The notes under the pieces are model-generated. The model searched no databases. It was given only the letters and a program-made list of their open reading frames with translations, and was not told the origin of the DNA. From Opitutus sp. GAS368 (GTDB taxonomy: Bacteria > Verrucomicrobiota > Verrucomicrobiia > Opitutales > Opitutaceae), in NCBI GenBank assembly GCA_945903465.1, contig CAMDOF010000029.1:1-57279 (forward strand): a stretch of DNA of 57,279 bases, written 5' to 3'. This document shows positions 1 to 8,218 of this stretch, one piece after another (position 1 is the stretch's first letter; every line of letters starts with the position of its first letter). The translations under genes were made by a program, and so were the position numbers.

Positions 1-113
1 CTGACCCTGTTGGCTTTTCCCTGCCGCCGCGCATCGGCTCGTCGAGTAGCCGGGTCCTCGCCGGTTGCCCTGTAGGAATTTCGCCACAGGATGTCCCCGC
101 CGTTTGCTCCTGG

Positions 114-1322
114 TCAACGAAAGGCGGTCCCGCACTCGGCCACCAGCAATTGGGTCCACTCGCTCTCGTTCACATTAAAATAGATGCGGCGGCCATCGGC
201 GCTAAAGATCGGATGCGGGTGGTTCTTCCGCCACGATTTGGCGCCGAGGCTGTTATTGAAGCGATGGAGGATCTTGTAGTGTTCGCCCCGGATGTCGCAG
301 ACCACGACGCCCCATTCGCCGGGTTTGCCTTCGAGGTTGGTGAGCGGGCCATCCATCACATAGAGTTTTCCATCGGGACTGACGGAAGGATGGTCCGCGC
401 CCAATTTCGGCAGGCCGGGGCGGCGGGCGATTTTACCGTCACCATCGGTGCTATAGAATGTGTTTCCAGCCTCCGTGATCGTGCGCGAATCGGGATACCA
501 CGCGGGATGGCCCCATTTCTCACTCATGAACACGGGTTGCTTGGCGACGAGGTCGAAGACCACCGTGCCCTGCCGATTGCTGGCCCTGGCCGAGCGGAAA
601 TTGTTCGCCGCGCCGTCGGGGCCCGGCGCCGACATCTTGAAGAAGACGCGCTGCCCGTCCGGTGAGATATTCGGAAAGAAAATCGAGGTGGGGCGCCCGC
701 CGAATTCCTTGGCGAGCCAGGCGCCGTAGCGTTTCTCCACGTCGGCAATCGTCATCACGGTGCGAATTTCGCCCGTCGCGGCGTCGAGAAACTCCAGATC
801 GCGATGTGCACCCGGATTCCAGTGGCAGCCGTAAATCGGCAGGACGTCGTCGATCGCGCGCCCGAAACAAAGCTGGCGGTCCTCCGCCAGTTTGCGGTCG
901 GTGCCGCTGGCAAGGTCCACGACGTGCACGCTCCAGCGCCCCGCCTTCACATCGTGGTAGGCCACCCGTTGCCCGTTGCTGATCCACTGCTGGCAGGCGG
1001 CGCGGTGGGCGTCTTCGGTGTCGATGTCCCGCGCGATGACGGTTTCCCGGCCAGTCGCGCGGTCGCGGACGAGCAAATCACCGTGGTGCCCGTCGGGGGT
1101 CCTGGAAACGTAGAACAAGACGCGCGTGCCGTCGGGACTCTCCGGTCGCGTCAGGTAATACGTGTGAATGGTGTGCCGCGCCGCGGGAGCGGCGACGGGA
1201 TGAATCGTCACGCCGGTCAGCCAGGGAGCGAGCGGATCGGGCGCCGCGGTCTGCGCCGACGCGAGTGAGGTCAACGCGAGTGCGAACCACCACGCCGTGA
1301 GTTTACGATTGAGAGTGTTCAT
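114..1322 (-). CDS. secreted WD40-like (PD40) beta-propeller, oligogalacturonate-lyase-like
   Basis: 402-aa protein with a Sec-type signal peptide ending near SLASAQ (about residue 24). The mature part carries repeated propeller strands of the TolB/PD40 type: SPDGTRVLFYVS near residue 63, SPDGQRVFFKMS near 225, SPDGKLYVMDG near 315 and a C-terminal HPHPIFSADGRRIYFNV. The His-Pro-His-Pro strand followed by FSADG resembles the seven-bladed propeller of PL22 oligogalacturonate lyases, but I cannot verify the full set of metal-binding residues. A periplasmic role on pectin-type or other uronic-acid oligosaccharides is therefore an inference, and a non-enzymatic TolB-like propeller is the alternative. 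The ATG at 1322 is chosen because the signal peptide starts there. It stands alone at the left edge, and no operator of the type found further right lies upstream. Confidence 0.6.
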   Translation of the reverse strand: MNTLNRKLTAWWFALALTSLASAQTAAPDPLAPWLTGVTIHPVAAPAARHTIHTYYLTRPESPDGTRVLFYVSRTPDGHHGDLLVRDRATGRETVIARDIDTEDAHRAACQQWISNGQRVAYHDVKAGRWSVHVVDLASGTDRKLAEDRQLCFGRAIDDVLPIYGCHWNPGAHRDLEFLDAATGEIRTVMTIADVEKRYGAWLAKEFGGRPTSIFFPNISPDGQRVFFKMSAPGPDGAANNFRSARASNRQGTVVFDLVAKQPVFMSEKWGHPAWYPDSRTITEAGNTFYSTDGDGKIARRPGLPKLGADHPSVSPDGKLYVMDGPLTNLEGKPGEWGVVVCDIRGEHYKILHRFNNSLGAKSWRKNHPHPIFSADGRRIYFNVNESEWTQLLVAECGTAFR

Positions 1323-1428
1323 CGATTTTGGGGGGGGAGACTTTATTTCAACGTGAGCTACAATGGCGCTAATATCCGCGCCTCTCGATTACATGGCGGT
1401 CTGATTAGGGCTGCAGTGGCCAACCCAC

Positions 1429-1842
1429 TCAGGCCGATTGCCAGTCCTCGATCGCGAGACCCGGGACCCGCCTGAATTCGCGGGTGTGGTGGGTCACCAA
1501 GGTGGCTCCGAGTGCAATCGCATGCCCCGCGAGAAGCACGTCGTAGTGCCCGATTGGTTGCGCGTTCGTACGTATCGACTCTAGGAAAACACGAACTTCA
1601 CCTGCCCGGCGGGCCGCCTGCTCGTCAAAAGACACGACTTCGGGCAGAACGTTTCGCAAGAGAAGGAGACGCGGGACGGCTTTAGACGGATGGGGGCTTC
1701 GCGCAGCTCCATATTGGAGTTCGAACCATGCGATAGCCGACAACCGGCAGTTCATCACATTGTCAGCAACCCGCCTCGCCACGCCTGCGTCACAGCCTCT
1801 TGCCAGCCTGGAAAGCACGTTCGTATCGAGCAGATAAATCAT
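1429..1842 (-). CDS. vapC: VapC-type PIN-domain ribonuclease toxin
   Basis: 137 aa, the usual length for VapC. The PIN-domain acidic residues are visible: D6 in the N-terminal LLDTNV, E41 in WFELQYG, and D101 in HYDVLLAGHA, followed by the C-terminal LVTHHTREFRRVPGL strand typical of the family (often TNNTREF, so HHTREF is a mild variant). It should be a Mg-dependent endoribonuclease attacking tRNA or other RNA and held inactive by the upstream antitoxin. The start codon overlaps the stop of vapB by 4 bp (ATGA at 1839-1842), so the pair is translationally coupled, antitoxin first. I saw no truncation. Confidence 0.9.
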   Translation of the reverse strand: MIYLLDTNVLSRLARGCDAGVARRVADNVMNCRLSAIAWFELQYGAARSPHPSKAVPRLLLLRNVLPEVVSFDEQAARRAGEVRVFLESIRTNAQPIGHYDVLLAGHAIALGATLVTHHTREFRRVPGLAIEDWQSA

Positions 1843-2054
1843 TGCGGGCGCGGCCAGTCCCCGGCCAAAGACGACAGGCTTATCAGCCGGTCGAGCGCAC
1901 GCAGGCGCTTGTTTCGGGCAGCCGGATCAACGACCATAAAACCGTCGGCCGTCGGGGTTACCTCGTAAGATTTGGCGCTGACGCCAAGTGAGCGGGGCAG
2001 GCGCAGAGCTTGAGAGTTTCCCGCTTTAAAGACTTTTGCGGTAATGGTGTTCAT
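1839..2054 (-). CDS. vapB: VapB-type (AbrB/MazE-like) antitoxin
   Basis: 71 aa. The N-terminus (KVFKAGNSQALRLPRSLGV) is the swapped-hairpin AbrB/SpoVT DNA-binding fold of VapB antitoxins, and the C-terminal tail would thread into VapC. It is the first gene of the vapBC pair and overlaps vapC by 4 bp. Such antitoxins usually autorepress their own promoter, which here would lie in 2055-2310. This is an ordinary chromosomal type II toxin-antitoxin module placed next to a TonB receptor. Confidence 0.88.
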   Translation of the reverse strand: MNTITAKVFKAGNSQALRLPRSLGVSAKSYEVTPTADGFMVVDPAARNKRLRALDRLISLSSLAGDWPRPQ

Positions 2055-2310
2055 GTTATTACCGTGTATCTACCGATCGAGCGCGTCAATCGCCGAACAC
2101 GGTGTCGGTGAGGGTGCGGGCAGCGGTGCAGATTTCTTCAATGCCTGGCGGCGAAGTCCGGATTTCGCGGCTGATTACCCCGTCGCGGCTTCCGAGGCTC
2201 TTGTGATTTGGAATCGAATCGTAGTCACAATAATTGTGGATAGACCATGACTTGAACCTTTCCTCGGGAAGCACCCGGCGAACTACCAGAAAACTGGCGG
2301 AGAGCTGGGG
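2055..2310. other. intergenic stretch with a doubtful small frame
   Basis: 256 bp between vapB and the TonB receptor. A minus-strand frame of 62 codons (2086-2274, GTG start) is open and its composition is not obviously random, but I recognise no family and no ribosome site. It may be the decayed 3' end of a lost gene. The vapBC promoter should also lie here. I do not call a gene. Confidence 0.3.
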
Positions 2311-5300
2311 TTAGAACGTGGATTTAACGCCGAAGGTCCACGAGGAACCATAGTCGTCGCGCTGCCGCAGTCGGGCGAACCCCGGCGTATTGGGCCCGTA
2401 AATCCCGGTGTCCTCCGTCGCGTCGGTCAGGTTGCGGAAATTCGCAAACGCTGCGACCCGCCGCCAAAAATAATACTCACCCTGCACGTCGAGCTTAAGG
2501 CTCTGGGGTTTCCATTGGAAGGTGCCCGGCTCGAGGCCACGCCCGGTTTGGAGCGAGGAGGTCTTGCGCTCACCGCTGTAGTTCCAACCGGCGCGCAAAA
2601 CAAAGGTCGGGCGCGTCAGGCTGACGCCCCAATTATAAGTTCGCGGGACATAGCCGACCATACTGGCCGCGGCGGCATCGGCCCCAGTGAGACGGAGAAT
2701 CGTGGCATTGGCGAACACCTGCACGCCGCGCAGCGCATGCGGCAGAAACGTCAATGCCTGCTTGTAGTTGAAATCCATTCCGGTCATCCGCACCGAATCG
2801 GGGAGATTAAACTGGGTCGAGACATCGTAGGGCCCGTAGACGTTCGGATCCAAATCGTAGAGCCCGAGAAACTCCGGGGTCGCGCGAAACACCGTGGTGC
2901 CGAAGAAATTTCGGAAATCGCGCCGGAAGGTTCCGACTGAAAACTGCCCGACGCCCTGGAAATAATACTCGAAGCGCAACTTGGCGGTGTCGGCGCTCCA
3001 CGTCTTGATCCCGACATTGTTCACGACGATCCGGTTGCTGGTCGAGGCTGGCGACTCGGTGTTGGGCAGGGACAGGCCGCCGGTGTATTGGACATAGTCC
3101 GGCCGGCCCACGGACGTATAGTAGGACGCGCGGACGACGAGATTTTCCCCGATGCTGTAGGCGGCGTTGAGACTCGGGAAGTACCGCAGGTATTCTTTGT
3201 TGGCCCGGGCCGCGCGATCGAGGAAGGTGAGTTGGGAAACGCCAAGCGTGTTTGCAGTCGGCAGCACCAGCAACGGAGAGCCGTTGGCGCCGAGGAGCAC
3301 CTTGCCCTTCGCATCCTTTTGGAAGTTACCCGTCGGGTCGGTCAACGCGCCCTGCGCCTTCACCTGGGTGTTTTCCGCGCGCACGCCGCCGATCACTTTT
3401 AACCGATTGTTCAGGAGCGACCCATCTGCGCGGACAAAGCCGGCGGAGATGGTTTCCTGCGCCCATTTCGAAACGCTCACGGCGTTGCGGTAGCCCGCAT
3501 TTTGATCGAAGACGAAATAGCCCGGCTGGCTGCCGTAGAGTTTGTAGAGCGCCGTGATGTTCGGCCATTCGATCGGCGGCAGACCGTACGGCGACCCATG
3601 CGCCATAAAGCTCCGGTCCGCGTAGGCACCGGCCACGTCGTCGCTGCCGCCGTTGGCCGTGGGCGTCGTGGTGCCGCGCCCGTCGGCGCCGACAAAATTC
3701 GCCGTGGTCGACGTGCCCCGAATATCGCGCATGGCCTGCCGCAGATCCAAGCCCTCTTTAAGTTTCACTGGCAACCCGAACACGGTGAACGTCCGCGACG
3801 CCTTGAGATACACGGTCTTCTTCGCGTCGATCGAATCGCGCGGCTGAGGGTTTCCCGCCGCCGTCAGGACATAGCTGCTCAACTGAAACGGATCAAAGAC
3901 CGCGCCACTCGTCCCGTCCCTTGCGGTGACCGTGCCGGGACCGGTGGAATTTACCCCGTCGAACGCGAGGGTCACATTGGTCCGGCGCGCGGTGACGCTG
4001 CCAAAGTAGCCCCGATCGCTGTCCCTCAGATAATTGGTGGATCGCGAATAGCCTGCACCCGCTTCCGCGCTCCAGACCGGACCATTGTGCCGGTAGGTCA
4101 GGGTCGGCATGTGGGTATTACCTCCGCGCCAGCGGCCCCCCGCTGTGATGGTCAACCCGCCGCCGGGCAGCCCGTGCGTAAACGTCGGACTGAATCCGTT
4201 CGCGGCCACATTCGTCACATTCAGCGCGAGCGCGTTGCTCGTATACTCGGACGAGAACGTGCCGTAGTCATAGGCGAAAAACAGGATGTCGCGTGCGGTG
4301 AGCTTGTAGTCGACCGTCGCGCCGAATGATTTCCGCTGATTGAATTTCCGCGCGTCCGTCAGCGTGAAATCGCTCATGTACGGTTTATCCACGGTGGTGT
4401 CGGGCAGCGTGGTCCCGTTGGTCGCCAAGCCGGCGCCGCGCCAGGCGGCTTGAAACGTTTCCTGCGGCAGGAATTGATTCGAGTAGCTCGCCGAAACCGT
4501 GAACCCGAGTCGCTGGTTGACCGGGTTGACGTAGCGCAGATCAAAACCGGGCTGCACCTTGTAGGATTTCTCCCGATAGGGCCCGGGCGTCGGATCGAAC
4601 TCACGGTAGTTGTCGCGCATGATCAAGAAGGCGCTGACGTCCAAGACCGGCCGCTTGAAATCAGAGGCGTTGGTCGGCACTAGGTTGATCGAGCCCGCGA
4701 GCGCCGAACCGGGAGATTCGGGCGTGGGGGACTGCAGCAGTTCCAGCCGCGAGAGATTCTTGATGGAAAGCTGAAGGAGTTCGATGGACCGCGAGGTGCT
4801 TGCGCTCGACGTACTCGCGAGGTCGAATCCGCTCACGGTGATCGGCACGGTATTGGTCGGTGCGCCATCGATGGAGATCGTGTTGGCCGTGCCGCCGACG
4901 TAGTTGATGCTGACGCCCGGCAGGTACTTCATGAATTCAGCCACGCTGCCGTCGGCGCTGATGCCAAATTCGTTGGCCGCGACCACATTGGTCACGTTGG
5001 GTGCGAAGCGCTGTTCATTGATGGCGACGGCGGTCCCGTCCATCCCACGTGAGCTGGCGACCGTGAACGCGTCCAATTTCACCACGTCCTTGTCGTCGCT
5101 GCTACGCGCGCGGCTATCCTTGATCGAGCGGAGATTGAAGTCGTGCGGCACGGTGGCGCCGGCGGCGACCGCGATCGTCTCGGTCAGCGGCACGGTTCCG
5201 GTGTAGAACACGGTGACTTTGAGTTCGCCAGTGGGCACCGGACTCAGGCGAAACTCGCCGGAAGTGCCGCTGAAAATCTCCAGCGTGGTGCCGGCGACGG

Positions 5301-5460
5301 TTAGTCGGGCCTTAGCGAGATATTCTCCCGTGGCGGTATTGAGCACGCGGCCCTCGATCGTTCCCGTGGTGTTGTCGTTGGCCGCGTAGGTGGCGGCGGT
5401 CGACGCGAGCGCGAGGGCTATCCAGCTGCAGAGAGCGGTAATGATACTGAAACGTTTCAT
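2311..5460 (-). CDS. TonB-dependent receptor with N-terminal carboxypeptidase-regulatory-like domain
   Basis: About 1049 aa from the ATG at 5460, chosen because MKRFSIITAL starts a clear signal peptide ending near TYAAND; an in-frame start at 5511 only adds residues ahead of it. Order: signal peptide, a carboxypeptidase-regulatory-like Ig domain (TGTIEGRVLNTATGEYL, about 30-115), a linker, a plug domain (RFAPNVTNVVAANEFG onward, with SGSALAGSINLV near its end), then a long 22-stranded barrel ending in the aromatic GVKSTF. This is the outer-membrane importer type that Opitutaceae use in multiple copies for oligosaccharides. It is a diverged paralogue of the receptor at 8219-11374, yet the DNA just upstream (R1) is nearly identical to that upstream of the paralogue. 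No SusD partner is present, as usual outside Bacteroidota. Confidence 0.9.
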   Translation of the reverse strand: MKRFSIITALCSWIALALASTAATYAANDNTTGTIEGRVLNTATGEYLAKARLTVAGTTLEIFSGTSGEFRLSPVPTGELKVTVFYTGTVPLTETIAVAAGATVPHDFNLRSIKDSRARSSDDKDVVKLDAFTVASSRGMDGTAVAINEQRFAPNVTNVVAANEFGISADGSVAEFMKYLPGVSINYVGGTANTISIDGAPTNTVPITVSGFDLASTSSASTSRSIELLQLSIKNLSRLELLQSPTPESPGSALAGSINLVPTNASDFKRPVLDVSAFLIMRDNYREFDPTPGPYREKSYKVQPGFDLRYVNPVNQRLGFTVSASYSNQFLPQETFQAAWRGAGLATNGTTLPDTTVDKPYMSDFTLTDARKFNQRKSFGATVDYKLTARDILFFAYDYGTFSSEYTSNALALNVTNVAANGFSPTFTHGLPGGGLTITAGGRWRGGNTHMPTLTYRHNGPVWSAEAGAGYSRSTNYLRDSDRGYFGSVTARRTNVTLAFDGVNSTGPGTVTARDGTSGAVFDPFQLSSYVLTAAGNPQPRDSIDAKKTVYLKASRTFTVFGLPVKLKEGLDLRQAMRDIRGTSTTANFVGADGRGTTTPTANGGSDDVAGAYADRSFMAHGSPYGLPPIEWPNITALYKLYGSQPGYFVFDQNAGYRNAVSVSKWAQETISAGFVRADGSLLNNRLKVIGGVRAENTQVKAQGALTDPTGNFQKDAKGKVLLGANGSPLLVLPTANTLGVSQLTFLDRAARANKEYLRYFPSLNAAYSIGENLVVRASYYTSVGRPDYVQYTGGLSLPNTESPASTSNRIVVNNVGIKTWSADTAKLRFEYYFQGVGQFSVGTFRRDFRNFFGTTVFRATPEFLGLYDLDPNVYGPYDVSTQFNLPDSVRMTGMDFNYKQALTFLPHALRGVQVFANATILRLTGADAAAASMVGYVPRTYNWGVSLTRPTFVLRAGWNYSGERKTSSLQTGRGLEPGTFQWKPQSLKLDVQGEYYFWRRVAAFANFRNLTDATEDTGIYGPNTPGFARLRQRDDYGSSWTFGVKSTF

Positions 5461-5546
5461 GGTGAAGATCGGGTTTCTCCGGGCGGCGGGTCGATTCCTA
5501 AGAAACTCCATTTGCTAAGCGTTGGGGTTAAAGGTTGGTTCTATTT

Positions 5547-5910
5547 TTTCGGTCACGGCCAAAACCCGGTTTTGAGGCGGGGGCTTCTAGAAACTGGATT
5601 TGCGGTGAGAGGCTTAAGGGAAGGGGTAAGGTGGGATGGGGCTATGTTAGCTGTAAATGAGTCGATTTTGAGAGGGTGGCAGGTTCGGCTGGTGCTGGGG
5701 ATTTGGGTGGGAAACGGCTGCGGCGGAAAGGGGATTTCAGGTGCGAATCGAGGCGCGGCTTGCCGTTGGGGGGGGGGCGATCATCGCGGCGGACGATGCG
5801 CGGATGCAGACCTCCGGATCGCTCGGGGTCAAGGAGCCAGCGTTTTAAAAAAATTCTCAGGCAGACTCGGTGCGTTGGCTGGCACGTCGTCAGCCGAGGG
5901 GTCGGCTGGG
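5547..5910. repeat. R1: copy 1 of ~365-bp receptor-linked repeat
   Basis: Roughly nine in ten bases match R2 at 11472-11836 by eye, with identical blocks of about 40 and 65 bp in the centre and short indels. It starts 86 bp upstream of the TonB receptor ATG and has the same orientation relative to the gene as R2. It includes an A-rich stretch (TTTTAAAAAAATTCTC, about 5845-5860). It contains no credible gene: the long open frames through it are high-GC artefacts. It probably carries the receptor promoter or leader, or is a repeat element that has spread. The DNA between it and 6067 is GC-rich and holds nothing I recognise. Confidence 0.85.
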
Positions 5911-6067
5911 GCGGTGTCGGCCACACGGTCGGTGGCGTCGGCGTCGGTGGGCCGGCAGCGACCACCCGACCACCCGACCAGCGGAGGCAATCCCTGCTCG
6001 TCAAAAACCCACCCCTCCAAAATCCCCAACGCCGCAACCCCAAAGCCTGACCCTGCTGGCTTTTCTG

Positions 6068-6285
6068 CGCGTGCCCGCCATGCAACGTTGGGACACCGCC
6101 GACAATCCCGACGACCCGAATTCCAATCCCACCAACGGCGATCGCGGTGTCGGCTACGAGACGGTGCACCTGCAGGCCCTGCTCGATGAGCAAGGCCGCA
6201 TCAGCGTGCTCGCGATCCACAATTCAGACATCAGCGACGGCAGGGAGCGCGAAGGGGAACACCTCGACTATTTCAAGGTGTTCTA
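6068..6285 (+). pseudogene. C-terminal fragment of a DUF4159-type protein
   Basis: About 73 codons read in one frame and contain QRWDTADNPDDP, GDRGVGYETVHLQ and VLAIHNSDISDG, a pattern I recognise from the C-terminal part of DUF4159 proteins, usually encoded beside MoxR/DUF58 genes in this phylum. The similarity stops abruptly after YFKVF, where the sequence turns into the hicBA leader. The N-terminal half is missing: upstream lies R1-flanking DNA. Family membership comes from memory of the motif, so confidence is moderate. It is one of several gene scraps packed into 5.9-8.0 kb. Confidence 0.5.
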
Positions 6286-6388
6286 CACGGATGATCACGG
6301 ATGCGGAATAGATGTGGGTGAATCGGGAAATGGGGTGGTCGTGGACACAGCGCTTGCGGCGAACGAAGGTAGTCGTCACGGTGCAGTC

Positions 6389-6592
6389 ATGAACGAGCTG
6401 GTTTTCCAAGTCACGCAGGAGGGCGATGGCGGCTTTGTGGCCGAGGCACGGGGTGAGAGTATCTTCACGCAGGCCGACACGTGGGACGAGCTGCGCACGA
6501 ACGTCCGCGAGGCCGTGGCCGCATTCTATTTTGATCGGCCCGCTCCGGCACGAGTGCGGTTGCATCTGGTGCGGGACGAAGTGTTGGCGTGA
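6389..6592 (+). CDS. hicB: HicB-like antitoxin (UPF0150 type)
   Basis: 67 aa. The first half (FQVTQEGDGGFVAEA, then the TWDELRTNVREAV helix) is the partial RNase-H-like fold of HicB/UPF0150 antitoxins. The ATG at 6389 starts the recognisable domain; the frame is open further upstream only because it runs on from the DUF4159 fragment. It overlaps hicA by 4 bp (GTGA, 6589-6592), giving the antitoxin-first order. No C-terminal ribbon-helix-helix is seen, so it is the short HicB form, and autoregulation may depend on the complex. Confidence 0.8.
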   Translation: MNELVFQVTQEGDGGFVAEARGESIFTQADTWDELRTNVREAVAAFYFDRPAPARVRLHLVRDEVLA

Positions 6593-6828
6593 AGATTCCA
6601 CGCGATCTCTACGGGCGCGAACTCGCGGCTGCATTGTGCCGGGCGTGGGGCTACGAGAAGGTCAACCAGGTCGGCAGCCACGTCATTTTACAGACGGAAA
6701 ATCCGGTGCATCACCGGTTGTCCGTGCCGGATCACAAGCCGCTGAGGCTTGGGACGCTCAACGCGATTTTGCGGGACGTGGCTGCGGCCAAGCGGGTAAC
6801 GCGCGAGGAAATATTGGCTTCGCTGTGA
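6589..6828 (+). CDS. hicA: HicA-like mRNA interferase toxin
   Basis: 79 aa from a GTG start inside the hicB stop. It shows the HicA double-stranded-RNA-binding-like pattern: GRELAAALCRAWGYEKVNQ, then the GSH motif with the expected catalytic His, then LSVPDHKPLRLGTLNAILRDVA. It should cleave mRNA when released from HicB. The length is normal and the frame intact, so hicBA appears to be the only intact module inside an otherwise degraded segment. This fits a toxin-antitoxin pair that resists loss. Confidence 0.82.
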   Translation: MKIPRDLYGRELAAALCRAWGYEKVNQVGSHVILQTENPVHHRLSVPDHKPLRLGTLNAILRDVAAAKRVTREEILASL

Positions 6829-6869
6829 GACGCGGGCTGCAGGTGGTCTGGCCCGTGAGTCGGCGATCC

Positions 6870-7461
6870 TCAGCCCATAAAGCCAAGATTCGGTTTCGCG
6901 AAGCGGCCGATGTTGGGGAGGACAGTGGAGCGGTTGCTCGCGCTGACGCCGAACCACGTGGCGAGGGTGGCGTTGTTGTGACCGGCGGCGCGAACACCGT
7001 CTATTTCTGGCGATCAGGAAATCACCGGAGCCTGGTGAAGTCTTGGTGCCTTAAGCGCATGGCATGCAGGAAGAAAAAGTTTAAGAAGAGTTTTTTGATG
7101 AAGTTTCTAAGAAAATACTCACTCGGGCGAAGGTGAGATCAAAATCGCCAGAAATGCACGATTTCACGATCGCCGCTGGCACGTTGTATTCGTCCACGCT
7201 GGTCGTGGGAATCCAGCGGCCGCGGCCGGTATCGTCATCGGAGTTCACGGCGAGGCTGGGCATCTTGCCGTAGATGTTTCCGCCCTGCACTGTGCCGCCC
7301 ATGATCAATTGCTGGTTGCCCCAGCCGTGATCGTTGCCGCCGGCGTTGGGCGTAAAAGTGCGGCCGAAATCCGAGGCGGTGAAGGTCGTCACCTGATTGG
7401 CCACGCCAAGTTCCACCGTGGCGTCGTAGAAGGACCCCATCGCGCCGCTGAGTTCCGCGAT
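6870..7461 (-). pseudogene. 3' part of a DUF1501 gene, interrupted by a MITE-like insertion
   Basis: Read on the minus strand from 7461: ELSGAMGSFYDATVELG, FTASDFGRTF, NDHGWGNQQLIMGG, GRWIPTTSVDEYN. The frame is then lost at about 7183 and resumes after the insertion as NATLATWFGVSASNRS and GRFAKPNLGFMG, with a stop at 6870-6872. These are successive pieces of the C-terminal half of DUF1501 (a Tat-exported sulfatase-like domain family). The 5' part is missing and the break at 7461/7464 coincides with the R3 repeat scrap. DUF1501 genes normally follow a DUF1549/DUF1553 cytochrome gene, and a 5' piece of such a gene is what lies on the other side of R3. Clearly non-functional. Confidence 0.75.
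6978..7182. mobile_element. MITE-like ~205-bp insertion inside DUF1501
   Basis: The two ends form an imperfect inverted repeat of about 38 bp. Both begin GTG followed by CC and GCGGCG and share an exact ATTTCTGGCGAT 25-27 bp in. The flanks carry a GTT direct repeat (6975-6977 and 7183-7185), possibly up to 5 bp. Joining the DNA outside the ends restores the DUF1501 reading (DEYN then ATLATWFGV), which is good evidence for an insertion. It has no coding capacity and must have been moved by a transposase in trans. No second copy is seen in this window. Confidence 0.7.
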
Positions 7462-7463
7462 TG

Positions 7464-7496
7464 CTAGGAAACTGGATTTGCGGGGGGAGGGGTTTA
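7464..7496. repeat. R3: 33-bp scrap of the receptor-linked repeat
   Basis: Begins CTAGGAAACTGG and ends GAGGGGTTTA. It matches 5588-5617 in R1 and 11512-11545 in R2 and has the same orientation. It lies precisely between a truncated DUF1549 gene and a truncated DUF1501 gene, so it marks a deletion or recombination joint. Confidence 0.7.
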
Positions 7497-8021
7497 TCGG
7501 GCGAAGCTTTCATCCCGATGGTGGCGAGCCGCCGCGCGACGAGCACATCCACGCCGTTGGCCCCCGCTGCAATCTCCGCTTTCACCGGAGGTTCGTAGGA
7601 CCAGTGTTTCTGGTAGGCGGCGCCCTGCTGGATCCAAAGTTCGAGGACGGCCTTGTCGCGCGCGGAAAGTTTCTTGTGCGAATCAGACGGCGGCATGACC
7701 TCGTCTTCCTCCTTCGCGTTGATCCGGAAGATCAACTCACTCTCGGCCGGCTGGCCGGGCACGAACGCCTCCGGCGCGAGCGCCTCCGCGCGCTCATCGA
7801 GCCGGAGCTTGCCTTTGCGGTTTGAAGCATCGGGTCCGTGACACGCAAAACACTTGTCCGAGAGGATGGGCCGGACGTCGCGGTGAGATATTTCCGTCGC
7901 GGTTGAATTCGATCTGGACGGGCAAAGGCAATTCGAGTGTTGGCGCCCCTTGCGCTTGCGTCCTCACCGTCCACGCGATCGCCAGCGTGAAAATCAACAA
8001 GGCATCTGTTCTACGAATCAT
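7497..8021 (-). pseudogene. 5' part of a PSCyt1/DUF1549 cytochrome gene, frameshifted and truncated
   Basis: The ATG at 8021 starts a signal peptide (MIRRTDALLIF to RTQAQG). The reading then passes from EFNRD through a frameshift near 7880 into RPILSDKCFACHGPDASNRKGKLRLDE, a planctomycete-cytochrome-C motif with CxxCH, and then EDEVMPPSDSHKKLS and HWSYEPPVKAE, ending in DVLVARRLATIGMKASPDKP at the R3 joint. A 19-bp insertion bounded by a CCGCGACG direct repeat could explain the frameshift. The rest of DUF1549 and all of DUF1553 are gone. These proteins are exported and usually encoded next to DUF1501, whose 3' part follows directly here. Confidence 0.75.
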
Positions 8022-8218
8022 TGGTGGGGGCACGGGACAAAAAACACCTGGTCCGATTCACCGCGCCGAGGCAATCCTGCGTTTGTGGGCGGGATCGCGT
8101 TCGGGTGGTGGCAAAGTTGTACTGCAAGGTGTTCTCCGAGGCCCGCGCGTACCCGCTCGGCATCAAAATCATTTTCTCTCTGATGACGCCTTGAGCGGCG
8201 GCGGGCGACGCCCCGCGA

